Source: Cyanobacterium stanieri LEGE 03274
GTDB taxonomy: Bacteria; Cyanobacteriota; Cyanobacteriia; Cyanobacteriales; Cyanobacteriaceae
Direction of reading: 5' to 3'
NCBI RefSeq assembly: GCF_015207825.1
Contig: NZ_JADEWC010000006.1
Span: forward strand, 62,001 to 126,000
Length of the DNA: 64,000 nt
Position 1 is the stretch's first letter; each line of letters starts with the position of its first letter. The position numbers and the translations under genes are program-made. Positions 1-9,718 of this stretch are shown one piece after another. Under the pieces are notes generated by a model. It saw only the letters and a list, made by a program, of their open reading frames with translations. It searched no databases and was not told the origin of the DNA.

Positions 1-2
1 AA

Positions 3-206
3 TATTCCATCGATATGATCAAAGATGAAGTAAGACAGTTAGTAGAAAAAGGAACTGTCAGTCGTCATCAACCCATTTATATCCTTTGTCAGTATATTCC
101 CGCCAGAGAGTGGGTATGTGTAGAATGTGAACTCGAAAAATGCGACTATTTATTAAGAGATCAAATCGGTGATTTGATTGCCTCTGAACAATGGGAAAAT
201 GACTAA
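3..206 (+). CDS. DUF4327 family protein, 5' end cut by window edge
   Basis: Small conserved cyanobacterial protein of unknown function. The reading frame is open to the first base and already encodes a family-like stretch (YSID) before the first internal Met, so the real start lies left of the window and only the last 67 residues are seen. Visible features are a charged helix (KDEVRQLVEKG), a central segment with two cysteines (WVCVECELEKCDY has three in all) and the acidic tail. No membrane segment is present. The family assignment rests on recall of cyanobacterial DUF4327 proteins and is fairly sure; the function is unknown. Confidence 0.75.
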   Translation, partial: YSIDMIKDEVRQLVEKGTVSRHQPIYILCQYIPAREWVCVECELEKCDYLLRDQIGDLIASEQWEND

Positions 207-560
207 ATAAAACCAAAAATAAGTTAGCTTTTATACTGCTATTAATAAAAATAATTGTCACATCTTATAATCACTTTTATGGGTTTTTTGAGAAAAAAAT
301 AAAGCAGACATAATCGCTAACAGAAAAAAATATTATCTGTAAGACAACTATAGTTGTGATGATAAGCAAAAAAACTTAATCACTTTTCAAATTAAACCGA
401 TTTAAAACAATTACCCCCACCCCTCATCTCTCCATCTCCCTATCTCCTCATAAAATGGGATTGTCATTGAACAAACATAAAGTAAAAGAAAAATAAAGAA
501 CGATAGGCATTAGAATATTTGAGATTAAGATAAATTAAAGAGTTGAGGCGGTAAAGATAT
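207..560. other. intergenic region upstream of carB
   Basis: No gene is visible. It holds a perfect 14-base palindrome ACAACTATAGTTGT at 344-357 and a pyrimidine-rich stretch at 413-449 made of CCCTCATCTCTCCATCTCCC-like words, which resembles stretches at 22.4 and 26.4 kb. The purine-rich GAGGCGG about ten bases before the carB ATG may serve as its ribosome binding site. Confidence 0.6.
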
Positions 561-3500
561 ATGCCACGTCGTGAAGATATAAACAAAATCCTTATTTTAG
601 GTTCTGGACCGATTATCATTGGACAAGCCTGTGAATTTGATTATTCAGGAACTCAAGCCTGTAAAGCCCTAAGAGAGGAAGGTTATGAGGTTGTTCTTGT
701 AAACTCCAACCCAGCAACCATTATGACCGATCCTGATACGGCTGAACGTACCTATATCGAACCCATTACCCCAGAAATTGTCGAAAAAGTGATCGCCAAA
801 GAGCGCCCCGATGCTTTACTGCCTACCATGGGGGGGCAAACCGCGCTTAATACAGCGGTTTCTTTGGCTGAATCAGGGGTATTAAATAAATATGGTGTAG
901 ATTTAATCGGTGCAAAACTACCCGCCATCAAAATGGCTGAAGATAGAGAATTATTTAAAGATGCCATGGCAAGAATTGGAGTGCCTGTGTGTCCTTCTGG
1001 TATTGCCAGTAATTGGGAAGAAGCCAAAGCCGTAGCCGCTGAAATTGGTTCTTATCCTTTGATTATTCGTCCTGCTTTTACCATGGGTGGTACAGGGGGC
1101 GGTATTGCCTATAACCAAGAGGAATTTGAGGAAATGGCAAAGTTTGGTATTGATGCTTCTCCCATGTCCCAAATTTTGATTGAAAAATCCCTCATTGGCT
1201 GGAAGGAATATGAATTAGAAGTAATGAGGGATATGGCGGATAATGTGGTTATTATCTGTTCCATTGAAAATATTGACCCCATGGGGGTACATACGGGGGA
1301 TTCTATTACCGTTGCCCCTGCTCAAACCTTAACAGACAAGGAATATCAGCGCCTCAGGGACTATGCAAAGGCGATTATTCGAGAAATTGGGGTAGAAACG
1401 GGGGGTTCTAATATTCAGTTTTCCATTAATCCTGTTAATGGAGAGGTGATTGTTATTGAAATGAATCCTCGGGTTTCTCGCTCCTCTGCTTTAGCTTCTA
1501 AAGCCACCGGTTTTCCCATTGCGAAATTTGCGGCTAAGTTGGCGGTGGGTTATTCTTTGGATGAGATTTCCAATGACATTACAAAAAAAACCCCTGCTTC
1601 CTTTGAGCCTACCATCGATTATGTGGTCACAAAAATTCCTCGTTTTGCTTTTGAGAAGTTTCCAGGCTCATCCTCTACTCTGACAACTCAAATGAAGTCC
1701 GTGGGGGAAGCCATGGCCATTGGACGTACTTTTAATGAGTCTTTTCAAAAGGCGTTGAGATCCCTTGAAACTGGTCGTTTTGGCTTTGGGTGCGATCGCC
1801 ATGAAACCCTACCCACATTATCACAAATTAGCTCCCATTTACGCACACCTACCCCCGATCGCATCTTCAGTGTTTACCATGGCTTTAAATTGGGCATGAG
1901 CGTAGAAGATATTCATGGGTTAAGTGCGATCGATCCTTGGTTTTTAGATAAAATGCAAGAAATTGTCGAGATCGAAAAATTCATGAAACGTACTCCCCTT
2001 AAAAAAATTAGTAAAGAGGAGATGTTAGAAATTAAAAAACAAGGATTCAGTGATTATCAAATTGCCTTTGCCACCAAAACCAAAGAAGACGAAGTAAGGG
2101 CCTATCGTAAATCCTTAGGAGTTTTACCCGTTTATAAATTGGTGGATACCTGTGCCGCTGAATTTGAAGCCTTTACCCCCTATTACTACTCCACCTATGA
2201 ATCTGGGGAAAGTGAAAATAACGTTACCAATAAATCCAAGGTAATGATATTGGGCGGTGGGCCTAACCGTATCGGGCAAGGTATAGAATTCGACTACTGT
2301 TGTTGTCATGCCTCCTTTTCCCTCCAAGATGCAGGGTTTGAAACGATCATGGTTAACTCTAACCCCGAAACCGTTTCCACCGACTATGATACGAGCGATC
2401 GCCTTTACTTTGAACCCTTAACCAAAGAAGACGTATTAAACATCATCGAATCGGAAAACCCCGACGCAGTAATTATTCAATTTGGAGGACAAACCCCCCT
2501 CAAATTAGCCGTACCCTTAAAAAACTATCTGGCTGAGGCTAATTGCCCCGTAAAAACCAAGATTTGGGGAACGTCCCCCGACTCCATCGACACCGCCGAA
2601 GATCGGGAAAAATTTGAAGCCATCCTCGATGACTTAGGAATAAAACAACCTCCTAACGGCATTGCCAGAAGTTTTGAAGAAGCGCTCATCGTTGCCGAAA
2701 AAATTGGTTATCCCGTGGTGGTACGTCCTTCCTACGTTCTCGGGGGACGGGGTATGCGTGTGGTTTATAATGTTACTGAATTAGAGGAGTACATGAAATA
2801 TGCGGTACGTATAGAACCTGAACACCCCATTTTAATTGATAAATTCCTACAAAATGCCATCGAAGTAGATGTAGATGCTATCTGTGATCACACAGGACAA
2901 GTGGTCATTGGCGGTATCATGGAACATATCGAAGAAGCGGGGGTACATTCTGGGGATTCTGCCTGTTCTATCCCTTATACTACCCTAAGTGATGACATTG
3001 TCCATGTCCTTCGAGATTGGACAGTCAAACTAGCTCAATCATTACAAGTGGTGGGCTTGATGAATATTCAATATGCCGTGCAGGGGGAAACCGCCTACAT
3101 TCTTGAAGCTAATCCTCGGGCTTCCCGTACCGTGCCTTATGTGTCTAAAGCCACAGGTCGCCCCCTCGCCAAAGTTGCTTCCTTGGTAATGTCAGGCAAA
3201 ACCTTAAGGGAATTAAACGCCACCGAAGAAATTATCCCTCGCCATGTGGCAGTAAAAGAGGCAGTATTACCTTTTAATAAGTTTGTGGGGGCAGATACTC
3301 TTTTAGGCCCTGAAATGCGTAGTACAGGGGAGGTAATGGGTATAGATAGCGATTTTGGTAAGGCTTTTGCTAAGGCGGAAATCGGTGCAGGGGTTGCTAT
3401 CCATACTTCTGGTACAGTGTTCATTTCCATGAGTGATCGGGATAAAGAGGCGATCGTTCCTGTAGCTAAAGACTTGGTTAATTTAGGTTTTAAATTAGTC

Positions 3501-3809
3501 GCCACCTCTGGCACCCGTCAAACCCTCCTTGACCATGGTATTGAAGATGTAGAATTAGTATTAAAACTCCATGAAGGTCGTCCCCACGTCATTGATTGGA
3601 TTAAAAACAATCAAATTCAATTTATTATCAATACCCCCAGTGCCGAGGAAGAATCCCAATATGATGGTCGTAAAATTCGCCGTTCGGCACTAGATTATAA
3701 GTTACCCATTATTACCACCATTGCAGGGGCAAGAGCCACCGTAGAAGCCATTCGTTCTCTACAGTCTGAACCTCTCCAAGTTAAAGCTCTTCAAGACTAC
3801 TTTGCCTAA
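561..3809 (+). CDS. carB: carbamoyl-phosphate synthase large subunit
   Basis: Makes carbamoyl phosphate from bicarbonate, glutamine-derived ammonia and two ATP, feeding arginine and pyrimidine synthesis in the cytoplasm together with the small subunit CarA. The 1082 residues match the usual length. The two homologous halves are both visible. The N-terminal half opens with [20 protein letters not shown] and the second half (from about residue 555) with the matching [18 protein letters not shown]. Each half contains an ATP-grasp fold with conserved EMNPR or EANPR motifs, and the last 140 residues form the MGS-like allosteric domain. carA is not adjacent, which is common in cyanobacteria. The gene is followed by a hairpin terminator and faces ctaE. 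Confidence 0.98.
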   Translation: MPRREDINKILILGSGPIIIGQACEFDYSGTQACKALREEGYEVVLVNSNPATIMTDPDTAERTYIEPITPEIVEKVIAKERPDALLPTMGGQTALNTAVSLAESGVLNKYGVDLIGAKLPAIKMAEDRELFKDAMARIGVPVCPSGIASNWEEAKAVAAEIGSYPLIIRPAFTMGGTGGGIAYNQEEFEEMAKFGIDASPMSQILIEKSLIGWKEYELEVMRDMADNVVIICSIENIDPMGVHTGDSITVAPAQTLTDKEYQRLRDYAKAIIREIGVETGGSNIQFSINPVNGEVIVIEMNPRVSRSSALASKATGFPIAKFAAKLAVGYSLDEISNDITKKTPASFEPTIDYVVTKIPRFAFEKFPGSSSTLTTQMKSVGEAMAIGRTFNESFQKALRSLETGRFGFGCDRHETLPTLSQISSHLRTPTPDRIFSVYHGFKLGMSVEDIHGLSAIDPWFLDKMQEIVEIEKFMKRTPLKKISKEEMLEIKKQGFSDYQIAFATKTKEDEVRAYRKSLGVLPVYKLVDTCAAEFEAFTPYYYSTYESGESENNVTNKSKVMILGGGPNRIGQGIEFDYCCCHASFSLQDAGFETIMVNSNPETVSTDYDTSDRLYFEPLTKEDVLNIIESENPDAVIIQFGGQTPLKLAVPLKNYLAEANCPVKTKIWGTSPDSIDTAEDREKFEAILDDLGIKQPPNGIARSFEEALIVAEKIGYPVVVRPSYVLGGRGMRVVYNVTELEEYMKYAVRIEPEHPILIDKFLQNAIEVDVDAICDHTGQVVIGGIMEHIEEAGVHSGDSACSIPYTTLSDDIVHVLRDWTVKLAQSLQVVGLMNIQYAVQGETAYILEANPRASRTVPYVSKATGRPLAKVASLVMSGKTLRELNATEEIIPRHVAVKEAVLPFNKFVGADTLLGPEMRSTGEVMGIDSDFGKAFAKAEIGAGVAIHTSGTVFISMSDRDKEAIVPVAKDLVNLGFKLVATSGTRQTLLDHGIEDVELVLKLHEGRPHVIDWIKNNQIQFIINTPSAEEESQYDGRKIRRSALDYKLPIITTIAGARATVEAIRSLQSEPLQVKALQDYFA

Positions 3810-3825
3810 ATAATATATTTATTTC

Positions 3826-3855
3826 TAGTAGGGGTTTAACCCCCTATTAGTTTTT
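3826..3855 (+). terminator. carB rho-independent terminator
   Basis: Hairpin TAGGGG / CCCCTA with a short AT loop, followed by GTTTTT, 16 bases after the carB stop. It lies between the convergent carB and ctaE genes. There is no T tract on the opposite strand, so it mainly serves carB. Confidence 0.7.
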
Positions 3856-3875
3856 GGGGTGATTTATCAATGGCT

Positions 3876-4496
3876 TTAACTTAGAGGTAAAAGATAAACT
3901 AAACCGAAAAGGATTATCCAAACCACATCCACAAAGTGCCAATATAACTCCGCAGCTTCCACACCAAAATGATTTTCAGCCGAATAATGACCAGCCTGGC
4001 GCGATCGCCACAAAACCGCCAAAATAAACGATAAACCAGCGGCAACGTGTAAACCGTGGAAACCAGTCAACACATAAAAACAACTAGCAAAAAGATTGTC
4101 TGTCAAACTAAAACCAGTGGTAGCATATTCGTAACCCTGCCCCACAAGGAAAATAGCCCCCATCAGGGCAGTAATACCAAACCAGATTCTTAAACCCTTT
4201 TCATCATTATTTTTAATGCAGCTTTGCCCCTTGTGCATCACAAAGCTACTAGAAATCAGAATGACGCTGTTAATACTAGGTAAAAGTAACTCTAACTCAA
4301 TATCACCCATGGGCCATTCTGGCATGGTGGCATAGTAAATCATATAGGCGCTGAAAAGACCAAAAAAGATCATACTTTCCGCCACCAAAAATAACACCAA
4401 ACCAAACATCCTAAAATCTGGATGTCCATGATGTCCACCTTCGGCTTCTTTCTCATAACCGACGGTAACTTGTGAATTTATATCTGTACTTTGCAT
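3876..4496 (-). CDS. ctaE: cytochrome c oxidase subunit III
   Basis: Subunit III of the aa3-type terminal oxidase of the respiratory chain in thylakoid or plasma membrane. The 206 residues carry about five hydrophobic segments and family motifs including GLVLFLVAESMIFFGLFSAY, TGFHGLHVAAG and the C-terminal YWHFVDVVWIILFGLVYL. The length fits the short cyanobacterial and actinobacterial form that lacks the first two helices of the mitochondrial protein. It is the last gene of the ctaC-ctaD-ctaE operon, separated from ctaD by 233 bases that hold a GGTGGGCA/TGCCCACC hairpin and a heptamer array. Confidence 0.96.
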   Translation of the reverse strand: MQSTDINSQVTVGYEKEAEGGHHGHPDFRMFGLVLFLVAESMIFFGLFSAYMIYYATMPEWPMGDIELELLLPSINSVILISSSFVMHKGQSCIKNNDEKGLRIWFGITALMGAIFLVGQGYEYATTGFSLTDNLFASCFYVLTGFHGLHVAAGLSFILAVLWRSRQAGHYSAENHFGVEAAELYWHFVDVVWIILFGLVYLLPLS

Positions 4497-4548
4497 AATT
4501 CCTTATTTTCTTATAATGTGCATAAAATCTTTAGCAGAAGAGGGGAAT

Positions 4549-4565
4549 GGTGGGCAATGCCCACC
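4549..4565. repeat. perfect hairpin between ctaD and ctaE
   Basis: GGTGGGCA, one base, then TGCCCACC. It has no following T tract on the minus strand, so it is more likely a dispersed repeat or an mRNA-stabilising or processing hairpin than a terminator of the cox operon. Confidence 0.5.
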
Positions 4566-4700
4566 CGACTATGAGGCTTATTTTTTTTGTTAATATATTT
4601 GTCCAGAAATATGGTGCAAAAATACTAATTTTTAGATATGTTTAATGATGAATTGACCAAAGCCGTTGATAATCAACAAGACAATATCAAATAAAAATTA

Positions 4701-4735
4701 ATTGTCCATTGTCCATTGTCAATTCTCAATTATTT
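4701..4735. repeat. heptamer array at the ctaD stop
   Basis: Five 7-base units: ATTGTCC, ATTGTCC, ATTGTCA, ATTCTCA, ATTATTT. The ctaD stop codon (4730-4732 on the minus strand) lies in the last unit. This is a short tandemly repeated repetitive (STRR-type) sequence, a class known from cyanobacteria. Confidence 0.8.
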
Positions 4736-6385
4736 AACTCCCACATCCGCCAACATATCCGAGACAGTTTCCTGCTCATAGTCATATTCTTCATCAATAC
4801 CGTAATCATAGGGGCCGCTCCATAAAACAGGCTCTTCCTCAAAATTTTCAATAATTGGAGGGGAAGCGGTTTGCCATTCGAGGGTAAGCGCCCGCCAAGG
4901 ATTACGCTCGGCTTGAGTACCTTTAAATAAACTCCATGCTACATTGATGACGAAAGGAAGGGTAGAGATAGCCATGGTGTAAGCCCCCGCAGTGCTAAGA
5001 AGGTTTAGGGGTTGAAATTCAATATCGTATAAGGCGATACGGCGATTCATTCCCATCAAGCCCAATTGGTGCATGGGCATAAAGGTAAGGTTTAAACCCA
5101 CAAAGGTAAGGATAAAGTGTAGTTGTCCTAAGCCTTCATGGTAGTTTTTCCCTGTCATTTTGGGAAACCAGTGGTAAAAACCAGAAAATAGGGCTAGGGC
5201 TGAACCTCCAAACAATACATAATGGAAGTGTCCTACGATGAAATAAGTATCATGGACATGAATATCGAAAGGTACAGAAGCTACCATTACCCCTGTAATA
5301 CCGCCGATGAGGAAGGATGACAAAAAGCCGATGGAGAATAACATGGGGCTATTAAGTTCAATTTTACCACCCCACATGGTGGCACACCAACTAAATACTT
5401 TAATGCCTGTGGGTACAGCAATTAACATGGTGGTTGCCATGAAAAACATTCTTAACCAACCGGGAGTACCACTGGTAAACATATGGTGAGCCCAGACGAT
5501 TAATCCTAGGAAGCTGATGGCTAAACTAGAATAGGCGATCGCACGGTAACCAAAAATAGGCTTTCTTGAATGCACAGGAATCACCTCTGAGACAATGCCA
5601 AAGAAGGGCAAAATCATGATATACACCGCAGGATGGGAGTAGAACCAAAATAGATGTTGATATACAACAGGATCACCGCCACCAGAGGGGTTGAAGAAAT
5701 TTGTCCCCGCCATCAAATCAAAGGAAAGAAGAATTAATGCCCCTGCCAATACGGGGGTAGAAAGTAAAATGAGGGCAGAAGTTGCCAACATAGCCCAACA
5801 AAATAGGGGCATACTGTGCAAATCCATATCCTTCATGCGCATTTTTAAGATGGTAGTGGCGAAGTTAATACCCCCTAAAATAGACGATGTACCCAATAAT
5901 AGTAGGCTCAAAATCCAAAATTCCTCACCCCATTTCCCCGTCATCAAACTAAGGGGAGGGTAAGAAGTCCAACCCGACTGAGGCGCACCCACAAGGAAAC
6001 TACTTAATAGCAAAATACCCCCTGGAGGAATCATCCAAAAGGCGATCGCATTTAAGCGAGGAAAAGCCATATCATCAGTACCAATCATCAAAGGAATCAG
6101 ATAATTAGCAAAAGCAGCCCCCGCAGGTACAATCCACAAAAAGATCATAATCGTACCATGGAGCGTAAAAATCTGGTTATACAACTCAGGGGAAACAAAA
6201 TCGGGATCAGGGGTAGCCAACTCCGTGCGCACCACCTCCGCAAACGCTCCGCCAATGAAATAAAACAAAAACGAAGTAACAAGATATTGAATACCAATTA
6301 CCTTATGATCCGTATTAAAGGTAAAGTAATCAATTAACTTACGCTCCTTATGGTGCGTATTTTCTGAAATACTATTGCTTGACAT
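4730..6385 (-). CDS. ctaD: cytochrome c oxidase subunit I
   Basis: Catalytic subunit carrying heme a and the heme a3-CuB site that reduces oxygen to water. The 551 residues contain about 12 hydrophobic segments. Key motifs are the helix VI YSHPAVYIMILPFFG with the CuB histidine and cross-linked tyrosine, WAHHMFTSG with the two further CuB histidines, and the heme-binding HDTYFIVGHFHYVLFGG. The C-terminal tail is long and acidic. The gene starts with ATG 61 bases after ctaC. The heme synthesis genes ctaA/ctaB are not next to the operon; a restriction-modification pair lies upstream instead. Confidence 0.98.
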   Translation of the reverse strand: MSSNSISENTHHKERKLIDYFTFNTDHKVIGIQYLVTSFLFYFIGGAFAEVVRTELATPDPDFVSPELYNQIFTLHGTIMIFLWIVPAGAAFANYLIPLMIGTDDMAFPRLNAIAFWMIPPGGILLLSSFLVGAPQSGWTSYPPLSLMTGKWGEEFWILSLLLLGTSSILGGINFATTILKMRMKDMDLHSMPLFCWAMLATSALILLSTPVLAGALILLSFDLMAGTNFFNPSGGGDPVVYQHLFWFYSHPAVYIMILPFFGIVSEVIPVHSRKPIFGYRAIAYSSLAISFLGLIVWAHHMFTSGTPGWLRMFFMATTMLIAVPTGIKVFSWCATMWGGKIELNSPMLFSIGFLSSFLIGGITGVMVASVPFDIHVHDTYFIVGHFHYVLFGGSALALFSGFYHWFPKMTGKNYHEGLGQLHFILTFVGLNLTFMPMHQLGLMGMNRRIALYDIEFQPLNLLSTAGAYTMAISTLPFVINVAWSLFKGTQAERNPWRALTLEWQTASPPIIENFEEEPVLWSGPYDYGIDEEYDYEQETVSDMLADVGVK

Positions 6386-6442
6386 AAAAAATATTACTAT
6401 GAAAAATTTTTAGAAACTAAATTGAGATAATAAAACCCCATA

Positions 6443-6466
6443 ATTGTCAATTATCAATTGTCAATT
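6443..6466. repeat. heptamer array encoding the CtaC C-terminus
   Basis: Units ATTGTCA, ATTATCA, ATTGTCA and a partial fourth. On the minus strand they provide the ctaC stop codon (TGA at 6447-6449) and the codons for its last five or six residues. Confidence 0.8.
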
Positions 6467-7403
6467 GTTTTAAAACATCCTCATCAATACCCAAATGATG
6501 GGAGTGCATTTGTAAACGACTTTCATCGGTTATGGGCGCTGATAAACTTGCCATGGTATCAGCCTTTTCTTGGGCATTAGCAAAAGTGTTATCTTGAACC
6601 CATTGCTCATACTCCTCCTCACTGTGGACATAGAGAAAAGTTTTCATACCACCATGATAAGGGCCACACAACTCCGCACAGATAATGGGATACTTACCTT
6701 CCCTATTGGCGATAAAAGTCAAATTAGAGTCTCTACCCGGTAAAACATCTTGCTTTAACCTAAGTTGAGGTACCCAAAAAGCATGGATAACATCCCCAGC
6801 CTTCATATTTAACTTAACCCTTTTATTCACAGGCACATGAAGCTCACCAGAAACAATACCATTATCCTGCCCAGTAAAAATCCACGCATACTGAATACCA
6901 TTAACATCCACCTCCATATCAGCATTGGCATTACCAATACCTAAAGATAAATGTCCTTGATGAGGGTTATAAGCAACCATTTTGCCTTGATTGCCACCCT
7001 CTGCCATTTGCATTTCCTCTTGGGGAAAATCCCTCGACGTTTCAGGATCTAAACCCCCCAGATTGTTATATACTTCAAAACTGTATAATGCCAAAATAAA
7101 CACTACCACCGTCGGAATAGCAGTCCAGACAATCTCTAGGGGAACATTACCCTCAATGCCAGGTCCATCGGTTTGATCTCCTTTTTTGCGCCTAAATCTA
7201 ATCATGCAATAGACGATTACCCCTTCTACAATAAGGAATAAGCCCGTTGCAATGGTCATCATTAGGTTAAATAATTCGTCAACGTCTTGCGCTCCTTGAG
7301 ATGCTTCTATGGGCATCAGACCATGATTTTGTCCATACCACAAACTGATCAGGGTTAGAGCGATTCCTGCGATCAGCGTGATAATATTACCTGGAATATT
7401 CAC
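6447..7403 (-). CDS. ctaC: cytochrome c oxidase subunit II
   Basis: Receives electrons from cytochrome c6 or plastocyanin through its CuA centre and passes them to subunit I. There are three hydrophobic N-terminal segments (about 5-23, 46-68 and 90-110); the first may be a signal peptide. A periplasmic or lumenal cupredoxin domain follows. The CuA ligands are all visible: His207 in IHAFWVPQ, then Cys242, Glu244, Cys246, His250 and Met253 in CAELCGPYHGGM. The start is GTG. The last residues QLTIDN are encoded by a heptamer repeat that also supplies the stop codon, so the tail is probably not conserved in relatives. First gene of ctaCDE. Confidence 0.97.
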   Translation of the reverse strand: MNIPGNIITLIAGIALTLISLWYGQNHGLMPIEASQGAQDVDELFNLMMTIATGLFLIVEGVIVYCMIRFRRKKGDQTDGPGIEGNVPLEIVWTAIPTVVVFILALYSFEVYNNLGGLDPETSRDFPQEEMQMAEGGNQGKMVAYNPHQGHLSLGIGNANADMEVDVNGIQYAWIFTGQDNGIVSGELHVPVNKRVKLNMKAGDVIHAFWVPQLRLKQDVLPGRDSNLTFIANREGKYPIICAELCGPYHGGMKTFLYVHSEEEYEQWVQDNTFANAQEKADTMASLSAPITDESRLQMHSHHLGIDEDVLKQLTIDN

Positions 7404-7557
7404 AATTATTTATCCTAATCTTGTTCGATAATTTAATCATCTAGTTCCTAGGATAAGATAATTTTCTTGATCTGTTACGGTTTTGTTATGTTTGTGTGAC
7501 GATTCTTTAGGTTTTTTTTAGGTTGTGCCTTGGATTCAAGGAATATTCTTAAAATGC

Positions 7558-8616
7558 TTATTTTGATGATTCTAGCAACAGTCCTAAGTCAAATAAGGAC
7601 ATTTGCTGTGGAGATGAATGGTGTTGTATTCCATGACTAGGATTAAATAATTGCTCTTTAACCTGTTTTGCTATTTCCTCAACCATGGGAATAACTATGG
7701 AGTTTCCTACTCTGTTATAAAGTTTTCCCTTACTACCGACTAATTTAAAATCATCAGGAAAACCCATTAAGCGATAACATTCTCTGATGGTTAATTTTCT
7801 TACTTTTCCATGGTGTAGGATGTAATATCTACCTGCAGATTCTTGAGAAGATAAAGTCGGGTGAGTACCTTCGGAGGAGTAAATTCGGTTGGGTTGTTTA
7901 TGCACTCTTGATAAATGCTTTGTGTTAGGGCGGATGCCATTTACTCTTATATTTTTATTTCTATAACCAGCAAAAATCAAGCCTGATACTTGTTGTTTAG
8001 GATTATCAATTAAAGTATAGTCTTCTTCTTTTAAATACTCAAACTCTTGTTTATTCTCATCTTCTAAAATAAATTTTAGTTTTGGTAATTGACGTTTTTT
8101 TAAGCAACTAAAATTAAATTTGACGTTATCTAAGCAACCAACAATAATGGTTCTTTCTCTATTTTGTGGAACTCCAAAATCAATGGCATTTAATAAACTC
8201 CAATTAGTTGTATAACCCAGACTATTTAAAGTTTTTAATACTGTCCCTAGAGTTTGACCGTTATCATGATTTTTAAAATGTTTTACATTTTCTAAAACGA
8301 TCACTTTTGGTCTATGATATTCAACAATTCTAGCAATATCAAAAAATAAAGTTCCCCTAATATCATTAAATCCTTTTTTTTCTCCAGCAATACTAAAAGG
8401 TTGGCAAGGAAATCCAGCTAATAAAATATCGAAACTGGGAATTTCTTTAATTTTAATTGCTTGTATGTCTCCTGCTGGTAATTCTCCAAAATTATGAAAA
8501 TACATCTGTCTAGCATGGGAATCTATTTCTGAGCTAAAAACACATTTAAAACCAACCTTTGCAAAGCCTATTCTAAAGCCCCCTATTCCCGCAAATAAAT
8601 CAATAAATTTATACAT
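7558..8616 (-). CDS. type II DNA (cytosine-5) methyltransferase
   Basis: Methylates cytosine in the site cut by the partner nuclease encoded just upstream. The C5-MTase motifs appear in order: motif I FAGIGGFRIGF (SAM binding), motif IV GFPCQPFS with catalytic Cys71, motif VI ENVKHF, motif VIII QNRERTIIVG, motif IX RKLTIRECYRLMGFP and motif X GNSIVIPMVEEIA. The 352-residue length is normal. The middle region (SRVHKQPNRIYSSEGTHPT) resembles the HgiDI/SacI-like group, but the target site cannot be read from sequence. Its ATG overlaps the nuclease stop by 8 bases, so the two are translationally coupled. The gene is AT-rich compared with the flanking genes, which suggests acquisition by transfer. 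Confidence 0.93.
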   Translation of the reverse strand: MYKFIDLFAGIGGFRIGFAKVGFKCVFSSEIDSHARQMYFHNFGELPAGDIQAIKIKEIPSFDILLAGFPCQPFSIAGEKKGFNDIRGTLFFDIARIVEYHRPKVIVLENVKHFKNHDNGQTLGTVLKTLNSLGYTTNWSLLNAIDFGVPQNRERTIIVGCLDNVKFNFSCLKKRQLPKLKFILEDENKQEFEYLKEEDYTLIDNPKQQVSGLIFAGYRNKNIRVNGIRPNTKHLSRVHKQPNRIYSSEGTHPTLSSQESAGRYYILHHGKVRKLTIRECYRLMGFPDDFKLVGSKGKLYNRVGNSIVIPMVEEIAKQVKEQLFNPSHGIQHHSSPQQMSLFDLGLLLESSK

Positions 8617-9718
8617 TATCTTCTAATTGTTTTATTAATTCGCTCCATTTTTGTTTATGAATAATTTTTAATTCTGAGTCATTTTCTATGAGATTAGAAT
8701 ATAGATCAATGAATTTATCTAAGCTAGAAATTAATCTTAAATAATATTTAAGCGTGGGAATTATTCCGTTGACTATAATTTGGCAGCCATGATTATTTTT
8801 TACCTCATTGATAATATCATTAATAACATTAAAATCATCTTGCTTAACTTCTAAATAAGATAGAATATAATATCTTTCTGGATTATATTTTATAATTTTT
8901 TCTTGGGCAATTCTGACTATATTACTATCAATAGGTTTATCTAATTTAATTTCTAAAACCTCAAATAACTTCTTATTTTTTACAATCTCAATATCTCCTG
9001 CAGCTTTAGATGTTTTATCCGAAGCAGTATGACTACCCAATGATTTTAATTCACAAGTATTATAGCGAATAATTTCCTGTAATAGAACTTGATAGATGGC
9101 ATAAAAAGCTAAAACAGGTAATTTAGAACCACCAAAAGCATTGTAGTTAAAAGAAAATTGCTCATTTAAAATATTGATTACTTTAGAAATAGTTGATTTT
9201 TCTGGATTACTTAAAGGTTGAATCTTTATGGTATTTTGTGCTTGGATTTGAATTATATGTCTCAATAATTCTACCAAGATATATTTAGGATTAACTTGGT
9301 CAACTTGGATGGTATTTACTAATTCTAAAAATGCATTTTTTACTTTTTTATTACCTATTTTTCCTTGATAGTTTAACTTATAAGGATATGGTTGTTCTAA
9401 TGAACGAGTAAGCCAACCGCTTTCTGCCATTGAGGGCAAATTTAATTGCTTTAATGTTGGTGTTATAAATTGCGTATCAATAGTTCTTCCTGAGAAACCA
9501 TTTTTAATTTGTGTTTGATGATTTCTAATATCTTGTTTAGGATGAAGAATTTTATAAATAGATAAGGTAATTAGTACAGTATAAACACCCTTTTGACTAA
9601 AGCATTTGTCAGCAATAATCTTTATGTTATTTAATGTTTTTTCATTTAATTCTGCTTTGTAGCAATTTCTTTGTTTTGCTTCGTTATAAATAGATATTAA
9701 TAGTTCTTTATAGTTCAT
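8609..9718 (-). CDS. type II restriction endonuclease, SacI/HgiDI-like
   Basis: Predicted PD-(D/E)XK nuclease of a restriction-modification pair. The start is placed at the ATG at 9718, which shares its A with the TAA of the preceding ABC-F gene (TAATG). An upstream in-frame ATG at 9748 lies inside that gene and is less likely. The product is 369 residues. The segment GFSGRTIDTQFITPTLKQL and the nearby MAESGWLTRSLEQPYPY are recalled as characteristic of SacI-family nucleases. The catalytic motif is visible as GDIEI (Asp242) and EIK (Glu256, Lys258). Codon use is very AT-rich, unlike the neighbours. The recognition site (GAGCTC or GRCGYC are family possibilities) is unproven. Confidence 0.85.
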   Translation of the reverse strand: MNYKELLISIYNEAKQRNCYKAELNEKTLNNIKIIADKCFSQKGVYTVLITLSIYKILHPKQDIRNHQTQIKNGFSGRTIDTQFITPTLKQLNLPSMAESGWLTRSLEQPYPYKLNYQGKIGNKKVKNAFLELVNTIQVDQVNPKYILVELLRHIIQIQAQNTIKIQPLSNPEKSTISKVINILNEQFSFNYNAFGGSKLPVLAFYAIYQVLLQEIIRYNTCELKSLGSHTASDKTSKAAGDIEIVKNKKLFEVLEIKLDKPIDSNIVRIAQEKIIKYNPERYYILSYLEVKQDDFNVINDIINEVKNNHGCQIIVNGIIPTLKYYLRLISSLDKFIDLYSNLIENDSELKIIHKQKWSELIKQLEDNV

